A stretch of 64,000 bases of DNA from JACCVL01 sp963695375 (GTDB lineage: Bacteria > Actinomycetota > Actinomycetes > Propionibacteriales > Nocardioidaceae), in NCBI GenBank assembly GCA_963695375.1, contig OY968767.1:186001-250000 (forward strand), read 5' to 3'. This document shows, piece by piece, positions 24,892-31,853 of this stretch. The notes under the pieces are model-generated. The model was given only the letters and a program-made list of their open reading frames with translations, was not told where the DNA came from and did not search any database. The stretch's first letter is position 1. Each line of letters starts with the position of its first letter. Made by a program: the position numbers and the translations under genes.

Positions 24892-26340
24892 ATGGCCACG
24901 GACCCCGACCGTCCCGACGACGACCCGGCCGACGGCGGCCCGGACGACCCCTCCTCCGCCGGCTCGGACTCGAGCCCGGACAGCGGCTCGACCGGGGGTC
25001 CCGCGACCCCCGCCAACCCGCTGGAGGCGCTGCTCGGTGCCCTCGGCGGAACGCCGCCCGGGACCCCGGGCGGGCCCGGCGCGCTCGGCGGGGCCGGCGG
25101 GCCCGGCGGGCCCGGTGGCCTGGACCTGTCGGCGCTGTTCGCGCAGATGCAGCAGTGGCTGACCCCGCACGAGGGCGCGGTGAACTGGGACCTGGCCAAG
25201 AAGGTCGCCCGGCACGTCGTGGCCCAGCAGTCGGACCCGACGCCGACCGCGAACCAGCAGCAGGCGGTCCGGGACGCCGTCCGGCTCGCCGACCTGTGGC
25301 TGGACGGCGCGACCGACCTGCCCACGGGCGTCGCGGTCGCCGCCGCCTGGAGCCGCGCCGAGTGGGTGGAGAGCACCCAGCCCGAGTGGGCGACGGTGGT
25401 GGAGCCGGTCGCCGAGCACGTCGCCGCGGCGATGGGCGAGGCGATGCCCGCCGAGGTGCGGCAGATGGCCGGCCCGCTGATCGGGCTGCTGGCGCAGGCG
25501 GGCGGCGCGATGTTCGGCCAGCAGCTCGGCCAGGCGCTCGGCGCGCTGGCCGGCGAGGTGCTCAGCGGCACCGACATCGGGCTGCCGCTCGCGCCGGCCG
25601 GCACCGCGGCCGTCGTCCCGGCCAACGTCGCGGCCTTCGGCGAGGGGCTCGGGCTCGAGCAGCGCGACGTGCTGCTCTACGTCGCGTTGCGCGAGTGCGC
25701 GCACCACCGGCTGTTCGAGCACGTCCCCTGGCTGCGCGGTCACCTGTCCGGCGCGGTGAACGCGTACGCCCGCGGCACCCGGCTCGACGTCGCCGCGATC
25801 GAGGAGACCGTGCGCGGCATCGACCCCACCGACCCGGCCGCGCTGCAGTCCGCGCTGTCCGAGGGGCTGTTCGAGCCGCGCAGCACCCCGGAACAGGACG
25901 CCGCGCTGGACCGGCTGGAGACGTCGCTGGCCCTGGTCGAGGGGTGGGTGGACGAGGTGGTCGCCCAGGCGACGCACGAGCGGCTGCCGAGCGCGCCCGC
26001 CCTGCGCGAGGCGATGCGCCGCCGGCGGGCGTCCGGCGGCCCGGCCGAGCAGACCTTCGCCTCGCTGGTCGGGCTGGAGCTGCGCCCGCGGCGGCTGCGG
26101 GACGCCGCCACCTTGTGGAGCGCGCTGCGCGACCGCAGCGGCGCGGAGGCCCGGGACGCGCTGTGGCGACACCCGGACCTGCTGCCGTCGTCGGCCGACC
26201 TCGACGACCCGCTGGGCTTCGTCCAGGGTGAGCGCGCCGACGGGTCGACCGTCACCGCGGCGTCGGAGGAGGAGTTCGACGCCGCCCTGCGGGCGCTGCT
26301 GGACGACGACGCCGCCGGGCCGGATGAGCCCGGCCGCTGA
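24892..26340 (+). CDS. DUF2342 zinc-dependent metalloprotease-like protein
   Basis: The 482-aa protein has an acidic Pro/Gly-rich N-terminus (about 1-80, with G-rich repeats near GGAGGPGGPGG). The DUF2342 core then follows: GAVNWDLAKKVARHVVAQQ, ALRECAHHRLFEHVPWL, and YARGTRLDVAAIEE. The E-x2-H-x4-x-H arrangement in the second block is the presumed metal site of the family, often labelled zinc-dependent metalloprotease or F420-biosynthesis-associated protein. No protease activity is established. It corresponds to Rv3195. The stop overlaps the Nudix start by 17 nt. Confidence 0.85.
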   Translation: MATDPDRPDDDPADGGPDDPSSAGSDSSPDSGSTGGPATPANPLEALLGALGGTPPGTPGGPGALGGAGGPGGPGGLDLSALFAQMQQWLTPHEGAVNWDLAKKVARHVVAQQSDPTPTANQQQAVRDAVRLADLWLDGATDLPTGVAVAAAWSRAEWVESTQPEWATVVEPVAEHVAAAMGEAMPAEVRQMAGPLIGLLAQAGGAMFGQQLGQALGALAGEVLSGTDIGLPLAPAGTAAVVPANVAAFGEGLGLEQRDVLLYVALRECAHHRLFEHVPWLRGHLSGAVNAYARGTRLDVAAIEETVRGIDPTDPAALQSALSEGLFEPRSTPEQDAALDRLETSLALVEGWVDEVVAQATHERLPSAPALREAMRRRRASGGPAEQTFASLVGLELRPRRLRDAATLWSALRDRSGAEARDALWRHPDLLPSSADLDDPLGFVQGERADGSTVTAASEEEFDAALRALLDDDAAGPDEPGR

Positions 26341-26929
26341 CGCCCGGGCCGTCCTGCGCGGCTGGCGGCCGCCGAGCACCCGTCAGGCCGGGCTGCGCGA
26401 CGCGTTCGTCCGGCTGCTGGAGAGCCGGGACGACGCCACCAGCCGGGACTGCGTGCCCGACCACCTCACCGCCAGCGCGCTGGTGCTCAGCGCGGACGGC
26501 GAGCGCGTGCTGCTGACGCTGCACCGCCGGCTCGACCGCTGGCTGCAGACCGGCGGGCACTGCGAGCCGACCGACGCCTCGCTGGCCGCGGCGGCGCTGC
26601 GGGAGGCGACCGAGGAGAGCGGCATCGAGGGACTGCGGCTGGACCCGGAGCCGGTGCTGCTGGACCGGCACCGGGTGCCCTGCGGGCCGGTGCGTCCGGC
26701 CCACCACCTCGACGTCCAGTACGTCGCGACCGCCCCGGCCGGCGCGGTGCCGCGGGCCAGCGCCGAGTCGGCCGACCTGGCGTGGTTCGGCCATGCGGAC
26801 CTCCCGACCACCGACGACTCCGTCCGTGCACTGGTCGCCGCCAGCCGCGCACGGCTCGGGCTCGGGCTCGGGGCTCAGGCGTCGGCGACGTGGGGCAGTC
26901 CGGCGGCGTCGGAGACCCCCTCCAGGTAG
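26324..26929 (+). CDS. Nudix hydrolase
   Basis: From ATG 26324 the 201-aa protein contains a Nudix box beginning GGHCEPTDASL and ending REATEESGI (about residues 80-103). An Asp sits in the position of the first Glu of GX5EX7REUXEEXGU; the catalytic REATEE core is intact. Flanking sequence LHRRLDRWLQTGGHCEP matches the DUF2342-linked Nudix group. The substrate is unknown. It overlaps the upstream gene by 17 nt, indicating translational coupling, and overlaps the convergent M48-like gene by 55 nt. Confidence 0.85.
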   Translation: MSPAADARAVLRGWRPPSTRQAGLRDAFVRLLESRDDATSRDCVPDHLTASALVLSADGERVLLTLHRRLDRWLQTGGHCEPTDASLAAAALREATEESGIEGLRLDPEPVLLDRHRVPCGPVRPAHHLDVQYVATAPAGAVPRASAESADLAWFGHADLPTTDDSVRALVAASRARLGLGLGAQASATWGSPAASETPSR

Positions 26930-27417
26930 CCGCGGGCACGCTCGGTCCGCGGGTAGCGCTCGACCAGCGCCCAGAAGTCCGCCCCGTGCCCGGGCACCAG
27001 CAGGTGGCAGAGCTCGTGCATGAGCACGTAGTCGATCACCCACTGCGGCATCCCCTCCAGCCGCCGGGACAGCCGGATCGAGCCGTCGTCCAAGCTGCAC
27101 GAGCCCCAGCGGGACTGCTGGTTGTCCACCCAGCGCACCGACGACGGCCGGACCGCTCCGTCCAGGAAGCGGCGGCTCAGGTCGGCGGCCCGGCGGTCGA
27201 GGGTGGCGTCGCTCGGCCGGCGCCGGCTCTCCCGCTTCTCCAGCCGGGCGAGCATCGCCTCCACCCACTCCCGCTCCTCGGCGGCGGTGAACCGGGCCGG
27301 CATCAGCACGATGACCGACTCGCCCTCGCGGTAGGCCGCCACGGTGCGGCGGCGGCGCTTGCTGCGCCGCACCTCCACCCGGGGAGGCTGCTGCGGGGAC
27401 GATCTCAACTCCGGCAC
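26875..27417 (-). CDS. YgjP/M48-like zinc metallopeptidase
   Basis: The 180-aa protein has the zinc motif HELCHLLVPGHGADFW, preceded by NQQSRWGSCSLDDGSIRLS, a signature of the YgjP (DUF45) family. The last Glu/His ligand is in the region following FWALVERYP. I chose GTG 27417 (VPELRSS): a TATTTT box lies 7 nt upstream, as in leaderless genes, and a longer frame to 27771 has no homology. No signal sequence, so cytoplasmic. Substrate unknown. Confidence 0.8.
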   Translation of the reverse strand: MPELRSSPQQPPRVEVRRSKRRRRTVAAYREGESVIVLMPARFTAAEEREWVEAMLARLEKRESRRRPSDATLDRRAADLSRRFLDGAVRPSSVRWVDNQQSRWGSCSLDDGSIRLSRRLEGMPQWVIDYVLMHELCHLLVPGHGADFWALVERYPRTERARGYLEGVSDAAGLPHVADA

Positions 27418-27769
27418 GACGGTCAAAATAGCCGCCGGATCCGACCGGCGGGCGCTGTTGCGCACGTTCGGCCGGAGGTGTCGCGACCGCGGCCGCGGCG
27501 GTCCGGCATGCACAGGTTTTCCACAGGTTGTCCCCAGGCTGCTCACGAGCTGCGTCGCACGCTGTCCACAGGCGGCCGACACGGTCCCGCCACGCCGGGC
27601 CGTGCACCCCCGTGTCGGCGGCCTTCGCCAGGGGCTGGATGAGTAGGGTGTTTCACGGTCCGAGGCAGCCGCCTCGGGCACCGGCGGGTTGCACAGCCAC
27701 CCGCCGCGACGACCGAATGGCCCCGCCGGCCCCGCCGGCGCACGGCACGACATCAACGAGGAGGCCGTC
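27418..27769. other. 352-nt divergent intergenic with DnaA-box-like sites
   Basis: No gene is evident. The M48-like gene's TATTTT promoter is at the left edge. In the middle TTTTCCACA (27517-27525), TTGTCCCCA (27528-27536) and CTGTCCACA (27562-27570) resemble the DnaA box TTGTCCACA, all on one strand. On the right TAGGGT (about 27640-27645) could be a -10 for the DUF5679 gene, whose GAGGAGG ribosome site is at 27759-27765. Confidence 0.45.
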
Positions 27770-27928
27770 ATGGCGGAGACCTGGAGCGGTGAGTTCTACT
27801 GCGTCAAGTGCAAGGCCAAGCGTGAGGCGAGCGGCGAGGTGCGGGTGAACGACAAGGGCACCCGGATGGCCAAGGCCACCTGCCCGGTCTGCAACACGAA
27901 CCTGAACCGCATCCTGGGCAAGGCCTGA
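27770..27928 (+). CDS. DUF5679 zinc-ribbon small protein
   Basis: The 52-aa protein has two zinc-ligand pairs, YCVKCKAKREA and CPVCNTNL, joined by GEVRVNDKGTRMAKAT. It is a compact zinc ribbon found across actinomycetes at this locus. ATG 27770 follows ACGAGGAGG. It may bind RNA or a protein partner; nothing is established. Two longer upstream in-frame starts lack homology. Confidence 0.85.
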   Translation: MAETWSGEFYCVKCKAKREASGEVRVNDKGTRMAKATCPVCNTNLNRILGKA

Positions 27929-28083
27929 CCCCACCAGTCCCACCCCAGCAGGTGCCGGCGTCCGCCGGCCGCTGCTGGTGACGTCGCGGCCCCGGCCACC
28001 TCGGCCGGGGCCGCTGCACGCCGGTGCCTGCCGCCTGTGGACGGGCCCGCCAGAGCAGGTCGGAAAGCGGGCAGGCTGACGGC

Positions 28084-29031
28084 ATGCGACCCGTCCTGCG
28101 ACCCGGCACCCGGCTGCTGCGCCGCGACCGCGACCACCTGCAGCTGGGCGTCGAGCCCGGGCACGCCGTGGTGCTGCGCGACTCGAGCACCGTGCAGGCG
28201 TTGCTCCGCCAGCTGGACGGGGCGCAGGCGCGCGAGCAGCTGCTCGACCGGACCGACGACCCGCGCACCGCGGCGGAGACGCTGGACGCGCTGGTCGCCG
28301 CGGGCGCGGTGATCGACGCCGACGAGCTGCGGGCCACCCCGGCCTCCGACGAGCTCACCCACCTGCTGTGCGGCCGGGACTCGGCGACCGCGCAGCGGCT
28401 GGTCCGCACCCGCCGGGCCTCGACCGTCGCCCTGGCGGCCGCCGGCGCCGGACCGTCCGCCGTGGACGTCCTGACCCGGGCCGGCGCGCTGCTGACCGCC
28501 TCGGGGGTGGGCTGCCTGGTCACGGACACCGCCGTCGCCGACCGGATCCCGAGCGGCGGCTGGCGGCACGCCCTGCCCGGGCCGGGCACGGCGCCTGACG
28601 TCGTGCTGCTGGCCGGGTCGCCGGTGACCGGTCCCGCCGCCGAGTCCCTCGTCGCCGCCGGCACCGCACACCTGGCGCTGTCGCTGGTCGACGGCGTCGC
28701 GGTCGTCGGGCCGCTGGTCCGCCCCGGCCGCAGCGCCTGCGTCGGCTGCGTCGACCGAGCCCGGGCCATCCGGGACCCGGCCTGGCCGGCGCTGGTGCAC
28801 CAGCTGCGCCCGCAGCCGGGGCCGGTGCCACCGTCCGACCTGCCCGGCCCGCGCTCGCGGGTGCTGGAGAGTGCCGCCGTGACCTGGGCGGTGCGCGACC
28901 TGCTGGCACACCTGGTCGGTGACCCCGTCCTCACTGACGGGGCCAGTCTGCGGATCGGCGCGGACCTCCTCGACCAGGTCCTGCACCGCTGGGAGTTGGA
29001 CCCCGGATGCGCCTGCTGCCTGCTGTCGTGA
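28084..29031 (+). CDS. Cyclodehydratase-like / TOMM precursor-binding domain protein (orphan)
   Basis: The 315-aa protein opens RPVLRPGTRLLRRDRDHLQLG, a leader-peptide-binding winged helix like those fused to ThiF-like cyclodehydratases. A degenerate E1-like region follows with VALAAAGAGPSAVDVLTRAG, and then CVGCVDRARAIRDPAW and a terminal CACC, likely zinc ligands. No ATP-binding arginine finger or YcaO partner is seen nearby. It is a stable neighbour of the ABC1 kinase (Rv3196-Rv3197 position). A role in peptide modification is inference by homology only. Confidence 0.75.
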   Translation: MRPVLRPGTRLLRRDRDHLQLGVEPGHAVVLRDSSTVQALLRQLDGAQAREQLLDRTDDPRTAAETLDALVAAGAVIDADELRATPASDELTHLLCGRDSATAQRLVRTRRASTVALAAAGAGPSAVDVLTRAGALLTASGVGCLVTDTAVADRIPSGGWRHALPGPGTAPDVVLLAGSPVTGPAAESLVAAGTAHLALSLVDGVAVVGPLVRPGRSACVGCVDRARAIRDPAWPALVHQLRPQPGPVPPSDLPGPRSRVLESAAVTWAVRDLLAHLVGDPVLTDGASLRIGADLLDQVLHRWELDPGCACCLLS

Positions 29032-30425
29032 CCACGGCCCCGCACAATGGGCTCGTGGATCCCGTCACCGAGGCAGCCGACGAGCAGCAGACGAGCGGCG
29101 CAGGAGTGGGCAGCCGGCTCCCGCGCCGCGCGGCTGTCCGCACCGCCCGGCTCGCCAGCCTGCCGCTGGGCTACGCCGGTCGCGCCACGCTCGGACTCGG
29201 CAAGCGGCTCGCCGGTCGGCCCACCGAGGCGGTGCTGAGCGAGGTGCAGGTCCGCACCGCGGAGCAGCTGTTCAGCGTGCTCGGCGAGCTCAAGGGCGGC
29301 GCGATGAAGTTCGGCCAGGCGCTGTCGATCTTCGAGGCGGCGCTGCCGGACGAGCTGGCGGGGCCGTACCGCGCGACCCTCACCCGGCTGCAGGACGCCG
29401 CGCCGCCGATGGACGCGGCCCAGGTGCACGCCATGCTCGCGGCCGAGCTGGGGGCGGGCTGGCGGCGGCGGTTCGCGAGCTTCGACGACGACCCGGCTGC
29501 CGCGGCGTCGATCGGCCAGGTGCACCGCGCGGTGTGGAAGGACGGCCGCGAGGTCGCGGTCAAGGTGCAGTACCCGGGCGCCGGTGAGGCACTACGCGCC
29601 GACCTGCGCCAGATCGACCGGGCGGCCCGGCTGTTCGCCCGGCTGTTCCCGCACATCGACGTCCGGGCGCTGGTCAGGGAGCTGCAGGACCGGGTCGCCG
29701 AGGAGCTGGACTACCGGCTCGAGGCGGAGGCGCAGGCGACGTTCGCCGCGGAGTTCGCCGACGACGACGCGGTGCTGGTGCCGGAGGTGGTGCACTTCAC
29801 CGAGCGGGTCCTGGTCACCGCCTGGATGGACAGCGTCGGCTCGCTGGCCCGGCTGGTCGCCGAGGGCGACGAGGCCGACCGGGACCACTACGGCGGCGCG
29901 TACGTGCGGTTCCTGTTCTCCGGGCCGCGCCGCACCGGGATGCTGCACGCCGACCCGCACCCGGGCAACTTCCGGATCCTCCCGGACGGGCGGCTCGGCG
30001 TCGTCGACTTCGGCGCGGTGGCGCGGCTCGGTGAGGGCGGGCTGCCGGTGGCCGCCGGCCGGCTGCTGCGACGCGCCGTCGAGGACGACTGGGACGCGGT
30101 GCTCGACGGGCTGCGGGACGAGGGGTTCGTCAAGCCGGGCGCCGACATCGACGTGCAGGTGCTCCGGGACTACCTCACGCCGTTCGTCGAGCCGGCGACG
30201 GTGCCGCGGTTCCGCTTCACCCGGGAGTGGCTGCGCCATCAGGCGGAGCGGTTCGACTCGCCGCGCAAGGAGGCGTTCGTCACCGCGACCCGGCTGAACC
30301 TGCCGCCGGGCTACCTGCTCATCCACCGGGTGTGGAGCGGCGGCATCGGGGTGCTGTGCCAGCTCGAGGCCGAGGCGGACTTCCGCAGCCTGCTGGACGA
30401 GGCGCTGCCCGGCTTCGCCGACTGA
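29028..30425 (+). CDS. ABC1/AarF/UbiB-family atypical kinase
   Basis: The protein contains the ABC1 hallmarks: KxGQ-like KGGAMKFGQALSIFE near residue 90, the Ala-rich nucleotide loop AAAASIGQVHRAVWKDGREVAVKVQYPG, the ExD motif in VAEELDYRLEAEAQ, and the catalytic LHADPHPGNF and VVDFGAVARLG. Family members are ATPases linked to quinone or lipid metabolism. GTG 29028 overlaps the upstream stop (GTGA) and gives 465 aa; ATG 29007 and GTG 29055 are alternatives. It is co-transcribed with the cyclodehydratase-like gene. Confidence 0.85.
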   Translation: MTTAPHNGLVDPVTEAADEQQTSGAGVGSRLPRRAAVRTARLASLPLGYAGRATLGLGKRLAGRPTEAVLSEVQVRTAEQLFSVLGELKGGAMKFGQALSIFEAALPDELAGPYRATLTRLQDAAPPMDAAQVHAMLAAELGAGWRRRFASFDDDPAAAASIGQVHRAVWKDGREVAVKVQYPGAGEALRADLRQIDRAARLFARLFPHIDVRALVRELQDRVAEELDYRLEAEAQATFAAEFADDDAVLVPEVVHFTERVLVTAWMDSVGSLARLVAEGDEADRDHYGGAYVRFLFSGPRRTGMLHADPHPGNFRILPDGRLGVVDFGAVARLGEGGLPVAAGRLLRRAVEDDWDAVLDGLRDEGFVKPGADIDVQVLRDYLTPFVEPATVPRFRFTREWLRHQAERFDSPRKEAFVTATRLNLPPGYLLIHRVWSGGIGVLCQLEAEADFRSLLDEALPGFAD

Positions 30426-30457
30426 GCCCGGACCGCTCGGCGGGGCGTCGCGGCGGG

Positions 30458-30634
30458 TCACCACCAGGCGCTGTCCAGCTTGCCCTCGATGGCACGGACG
30501 TGCTCGCGCGCGCAGCGGTCGCAGTAGACCAGCTGCCGGTCGTTCTCGACCGAGGTGACCCAGGTCAGCGGCAGGGTCGGGCTCGGCGCGGTCACCCCGC
30601 ACCACGCACAGGTCGGGACCGGCTGCTCCGCCAC
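30458..30634 (-). CDS. Small zinc-ribbon protein
   Basis: From GTG 30634 the 58-aa product has CAWCGVTAPSPTLPLTWVTS and VYCDRCAREHVRAIEG, two CxxC pairs of a treble-clef or ribbon fold. It is conserved at this place next to whiB7 in related genomes. The start follows a GGGGAG site and is short-spaced, so it is uncertain. The upstream frame reads through the repeat array and is non-coding. Function unknown. Confidence 0.65.
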   Translation of the reverse strand: MAEQPVPTCAWCGVTAPSPTLPLTWVTSVENDRQLVYCDRCAREHVRAIEGKLDSAWW

Positions 30635-30688
30635 CTCCCCATCCTGCCCACCCCCGCCCACCCCTGCCCACCCCCGCCCACCCCTGGC

Positions 30689-30797
30689 CACGATCCGCGA
30701 CTTCTGCAGCCCCCACCACGCCCACGATCCGCGACTTCTGCAGCCCCTCAACGCCCACGATCCGCGACTTTTGCATGCAAAAGTCGCGGATCGTGGG
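30689..30797. repeat. Three-copy direct repeat ending in a 44-bp perfect palindrome
   Basis: CACGATCCGCGACTT(C/T)TGCA occurs at 30689, 30723 and 30756, spaced 34 and 33 nt. The third copy is followed immediately by its own reverse complement, making a perfect palindrome at 30754-30797 centred on GCATGC. A T-rich/G-rich run (GGGGGTTGGGGGT) follows. It lies downstream of the minus-strand whiB7-linked gene. It could be a REP-like element or a terminator built from one arm; the extra half-copies suggest duplication. Confidence 0.8.
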
Positions 30798-30833
30798 GGT
30801 TGGGGGTGGGGGGTGGGGGTTGGGGGTTGGGGG

Positions 30834-30998
30834 TCAGATCATCCGGGCCAGGTGCAGCCGGGCGCGCATCGCGTTGCGCTCCGCCCGGCGGGCCAGCCGG
30901 ATCATCATGGCGAGCTCGCGCCCGCGGCGCTGCCGGGCCGAGGAGGCCAGCAGCGCCCGGCTATGCGCGCGAGCGAGTTCCTCGTACAACAGGTTCAT
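30834..30998 (-). CDS. 54-aa basic helical protein downstream of whiB7
   Basis: From ATG 30998 the product reads NLLYEELARAHSRALLASSA, then RRGRELAMMIRLARRAERNA and ends LHLARMI. It is strongly basic and predicted all-helical. It starts 72 nt after the whiB7 stop on the same strand, so it is likely in the WhiB7 transcript and induced with it. No domain is recognised; similar short ORFs follow whiB7 in some relatives (recollection). Confidence 0.55.
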   Translation of the reverse strand: MNLLYEELARAHSRALLASSARQRRGRELAMMIRLARRAERNAMRARLHLARMI

Positions 30999-31069
30999 CG
31001 CAAGTCTCCGGAGTTCGGGTTCTGGTCGGGTCACGGTCGGTCTCGTCGTCGGTCGGGGTGCGGCTAGCG

Positions 31070-31366
31070 TCAGGCAGCTACCGGATCGTTCTTGCGCGGC
31101 CGCCCGCGGGGCCGCTTGCGCGGGATGACCACGCCCTGGAGGAACAGCTGGCCACCCCACACGCCCCACGGCTCGCGCCGCTCCAGAGCACCGGCCAGGC
31201 AGGCCTCGCGCACCGGGCAGTCCAGGCAGAGGGCCTTCGCCAGCTCGACGTCCTGCGGGGTCTCCGCGAAGAACAACTCGGGGTCCTCCGAGCGGCAGGG
31301 CAGCCCGGTCTCGTCGACCCCGCCGACCACGACTGGCGCGAGCGGTTCGAGGACGCTGGTACTCAT
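31070..31366 (-). CDS. whiB7: WhiB7-type Fe-S transcription activator
   Basis: The 98-aa protein has the four WhiB cysteines (C24, C47, C50, C56; ALCLDCPVREACLAG), the GVWGG turn, and a C-terminal AT-hook RKRPRGRPRK. The AT-hook distinguishes WhiB7. WhiB7 binds region 4 of the housekeeping sigma factor and activates antibiotic-resistance and stress genes, including its own. ATG 31366 follows a 5' leader of about 400 nt containing an upstream ORF and two hairpins. Confidence 0.95.
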   Translation of the reverse strand: MSTSVLEPLAPVVVGGVDETGLPCRSEDPELFFAETPQDVELAKALCLDCPVREACLAGALERREPWGVWGGQLFLQGVVIPRKRPRGRPRKNDPVAA

Positions 31367-31430
31367 CGGTCACCTCCTTGTGACTGACTGATCGGGCGGA
31401 AGGGGGCGGAAGCCCCGGGAGCAACACGAA

Positions 31431-31461
31431 GGCCGCGGAATCCGGTGTGGATTCCGCGGCC
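31431..31461 (-). terminator. Intrinsic terminator (attenuator) in whiB7 leader
   Basis: GGCCGCGGAATCC (31431-31443) and GGATTCCGCGGCC (31449-31461) form a perfect 13-bp stem with a 5-nt loop, 65 nt upstream of whiB7. On the transcript it follows the upstream ORF's stop by about 27 nt. The downstream minus strand reads TTCGTGTTGC, only weakly U-rich. It fits the terminator of an attenuator. Confidence 0.8.
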
Positions 31462-31470
31462 TGGAGGGTG

Positions 31471-31497
31471 CCGATCTGCTGTTGAGGGCTAGATCGG
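31471..31497 (-). promoter_or_regulatory. Hairpin overlapping the whiB7 upstream-ORF stop codon
   Basis: CCGATCT (31471-31477) and AGATCGG (31491-31497) are perfect complements; the TAG stop of the upstream ORF lies in the stem. A ribosome finishing the ORF would melt it. A stalled or absent ribosome would leave it to form, changing whether the terminator 10 nt further on can fold. The regulatory logic is inferred. Confidence 0.6.
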
Positions 31498-31722
31498 CGG
31501 ACTCCAGGCAGGAGAAGCCACGACAAACGCGTCCTGGGTGATCCGGGTGCGGTCGGCGGCCGGCAGGCCGGCGTCGAGGCCGGCTGCGACGACGGACGAG
31601 GACACACCGGTCCCCTGAACCGTTGCCGCGATGGGCGCGACGGCGCACCGCACGCTCGGTGCCTTCGGCATCCAGGGACGTGCAGCGACCGCAGGGGTCG
31701 CGGCGTACGTGCGAGTGATCAT
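31489..31722 (-). CDS. whiB7 leader peptide (upstream ORF, 77 codons)
   Basis: ATG 31722 is preceded by GGTGAGGAGGTGCC, a perfect ribosome site. The product reads MITRTYAATPAVAARPWMPK, continues VRCAVAPIAATVQGTGVSSS and ends VVASPAWSPPI. It lies wholly inside the leader between the promoter and the attenuator. Translation-inhibiting antibiotics that stall ribosomes on such leaders are known to raise whiB7 expression. The peptide sequence itself has no recognised domain. Confidence 0.65.
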   Translation of the reverse strand: MITRTYAATPAVAARPWMPKAPSVRCAVAPIAATVQGTGVSSSVVAAGLDAGLPAADRTRITQDAFVVASPAWSPPI

Positions 31723-31780
31723 CGAAGGCACCTCCTCACCGGGTGAGCGCGGGCAGGCTGCTCGTGCAACCCGCCCGGGA

Positions 31781-31820
31781 AGCGTACGGCTCGCGGGGAC
31801 GGCGCCGCAACGCATTTATC
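31781..31820 (-). promoter_or_regulatory. whiB7 promoter with AT-rich WhiB7-type box
   Basis: On the minus strand GATAAATGCG (31811-31820) is followed at once by TTGCGG as -35 (31805-31810), an 18-nt spacer and TACGCT as -10 (31781-31786). AAAT three bases before TTG matches the AT-rich element that the WhiB7 AT-hook contacts in its autoregulated promoters. Transcription would start near 31775, giving a leader of about 400 nt. Confidence 0.6.
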
Positions 31821-31853
31821 GCCGTGTCCCGAATACGGCCTTCGCGGGGCCGG

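Noticed and set aside
30689..30797. CRISPR array
   Set aside because: Only three repeats, spacers of about 13 nt that are themselves C-rich and similar, and no cas genes.
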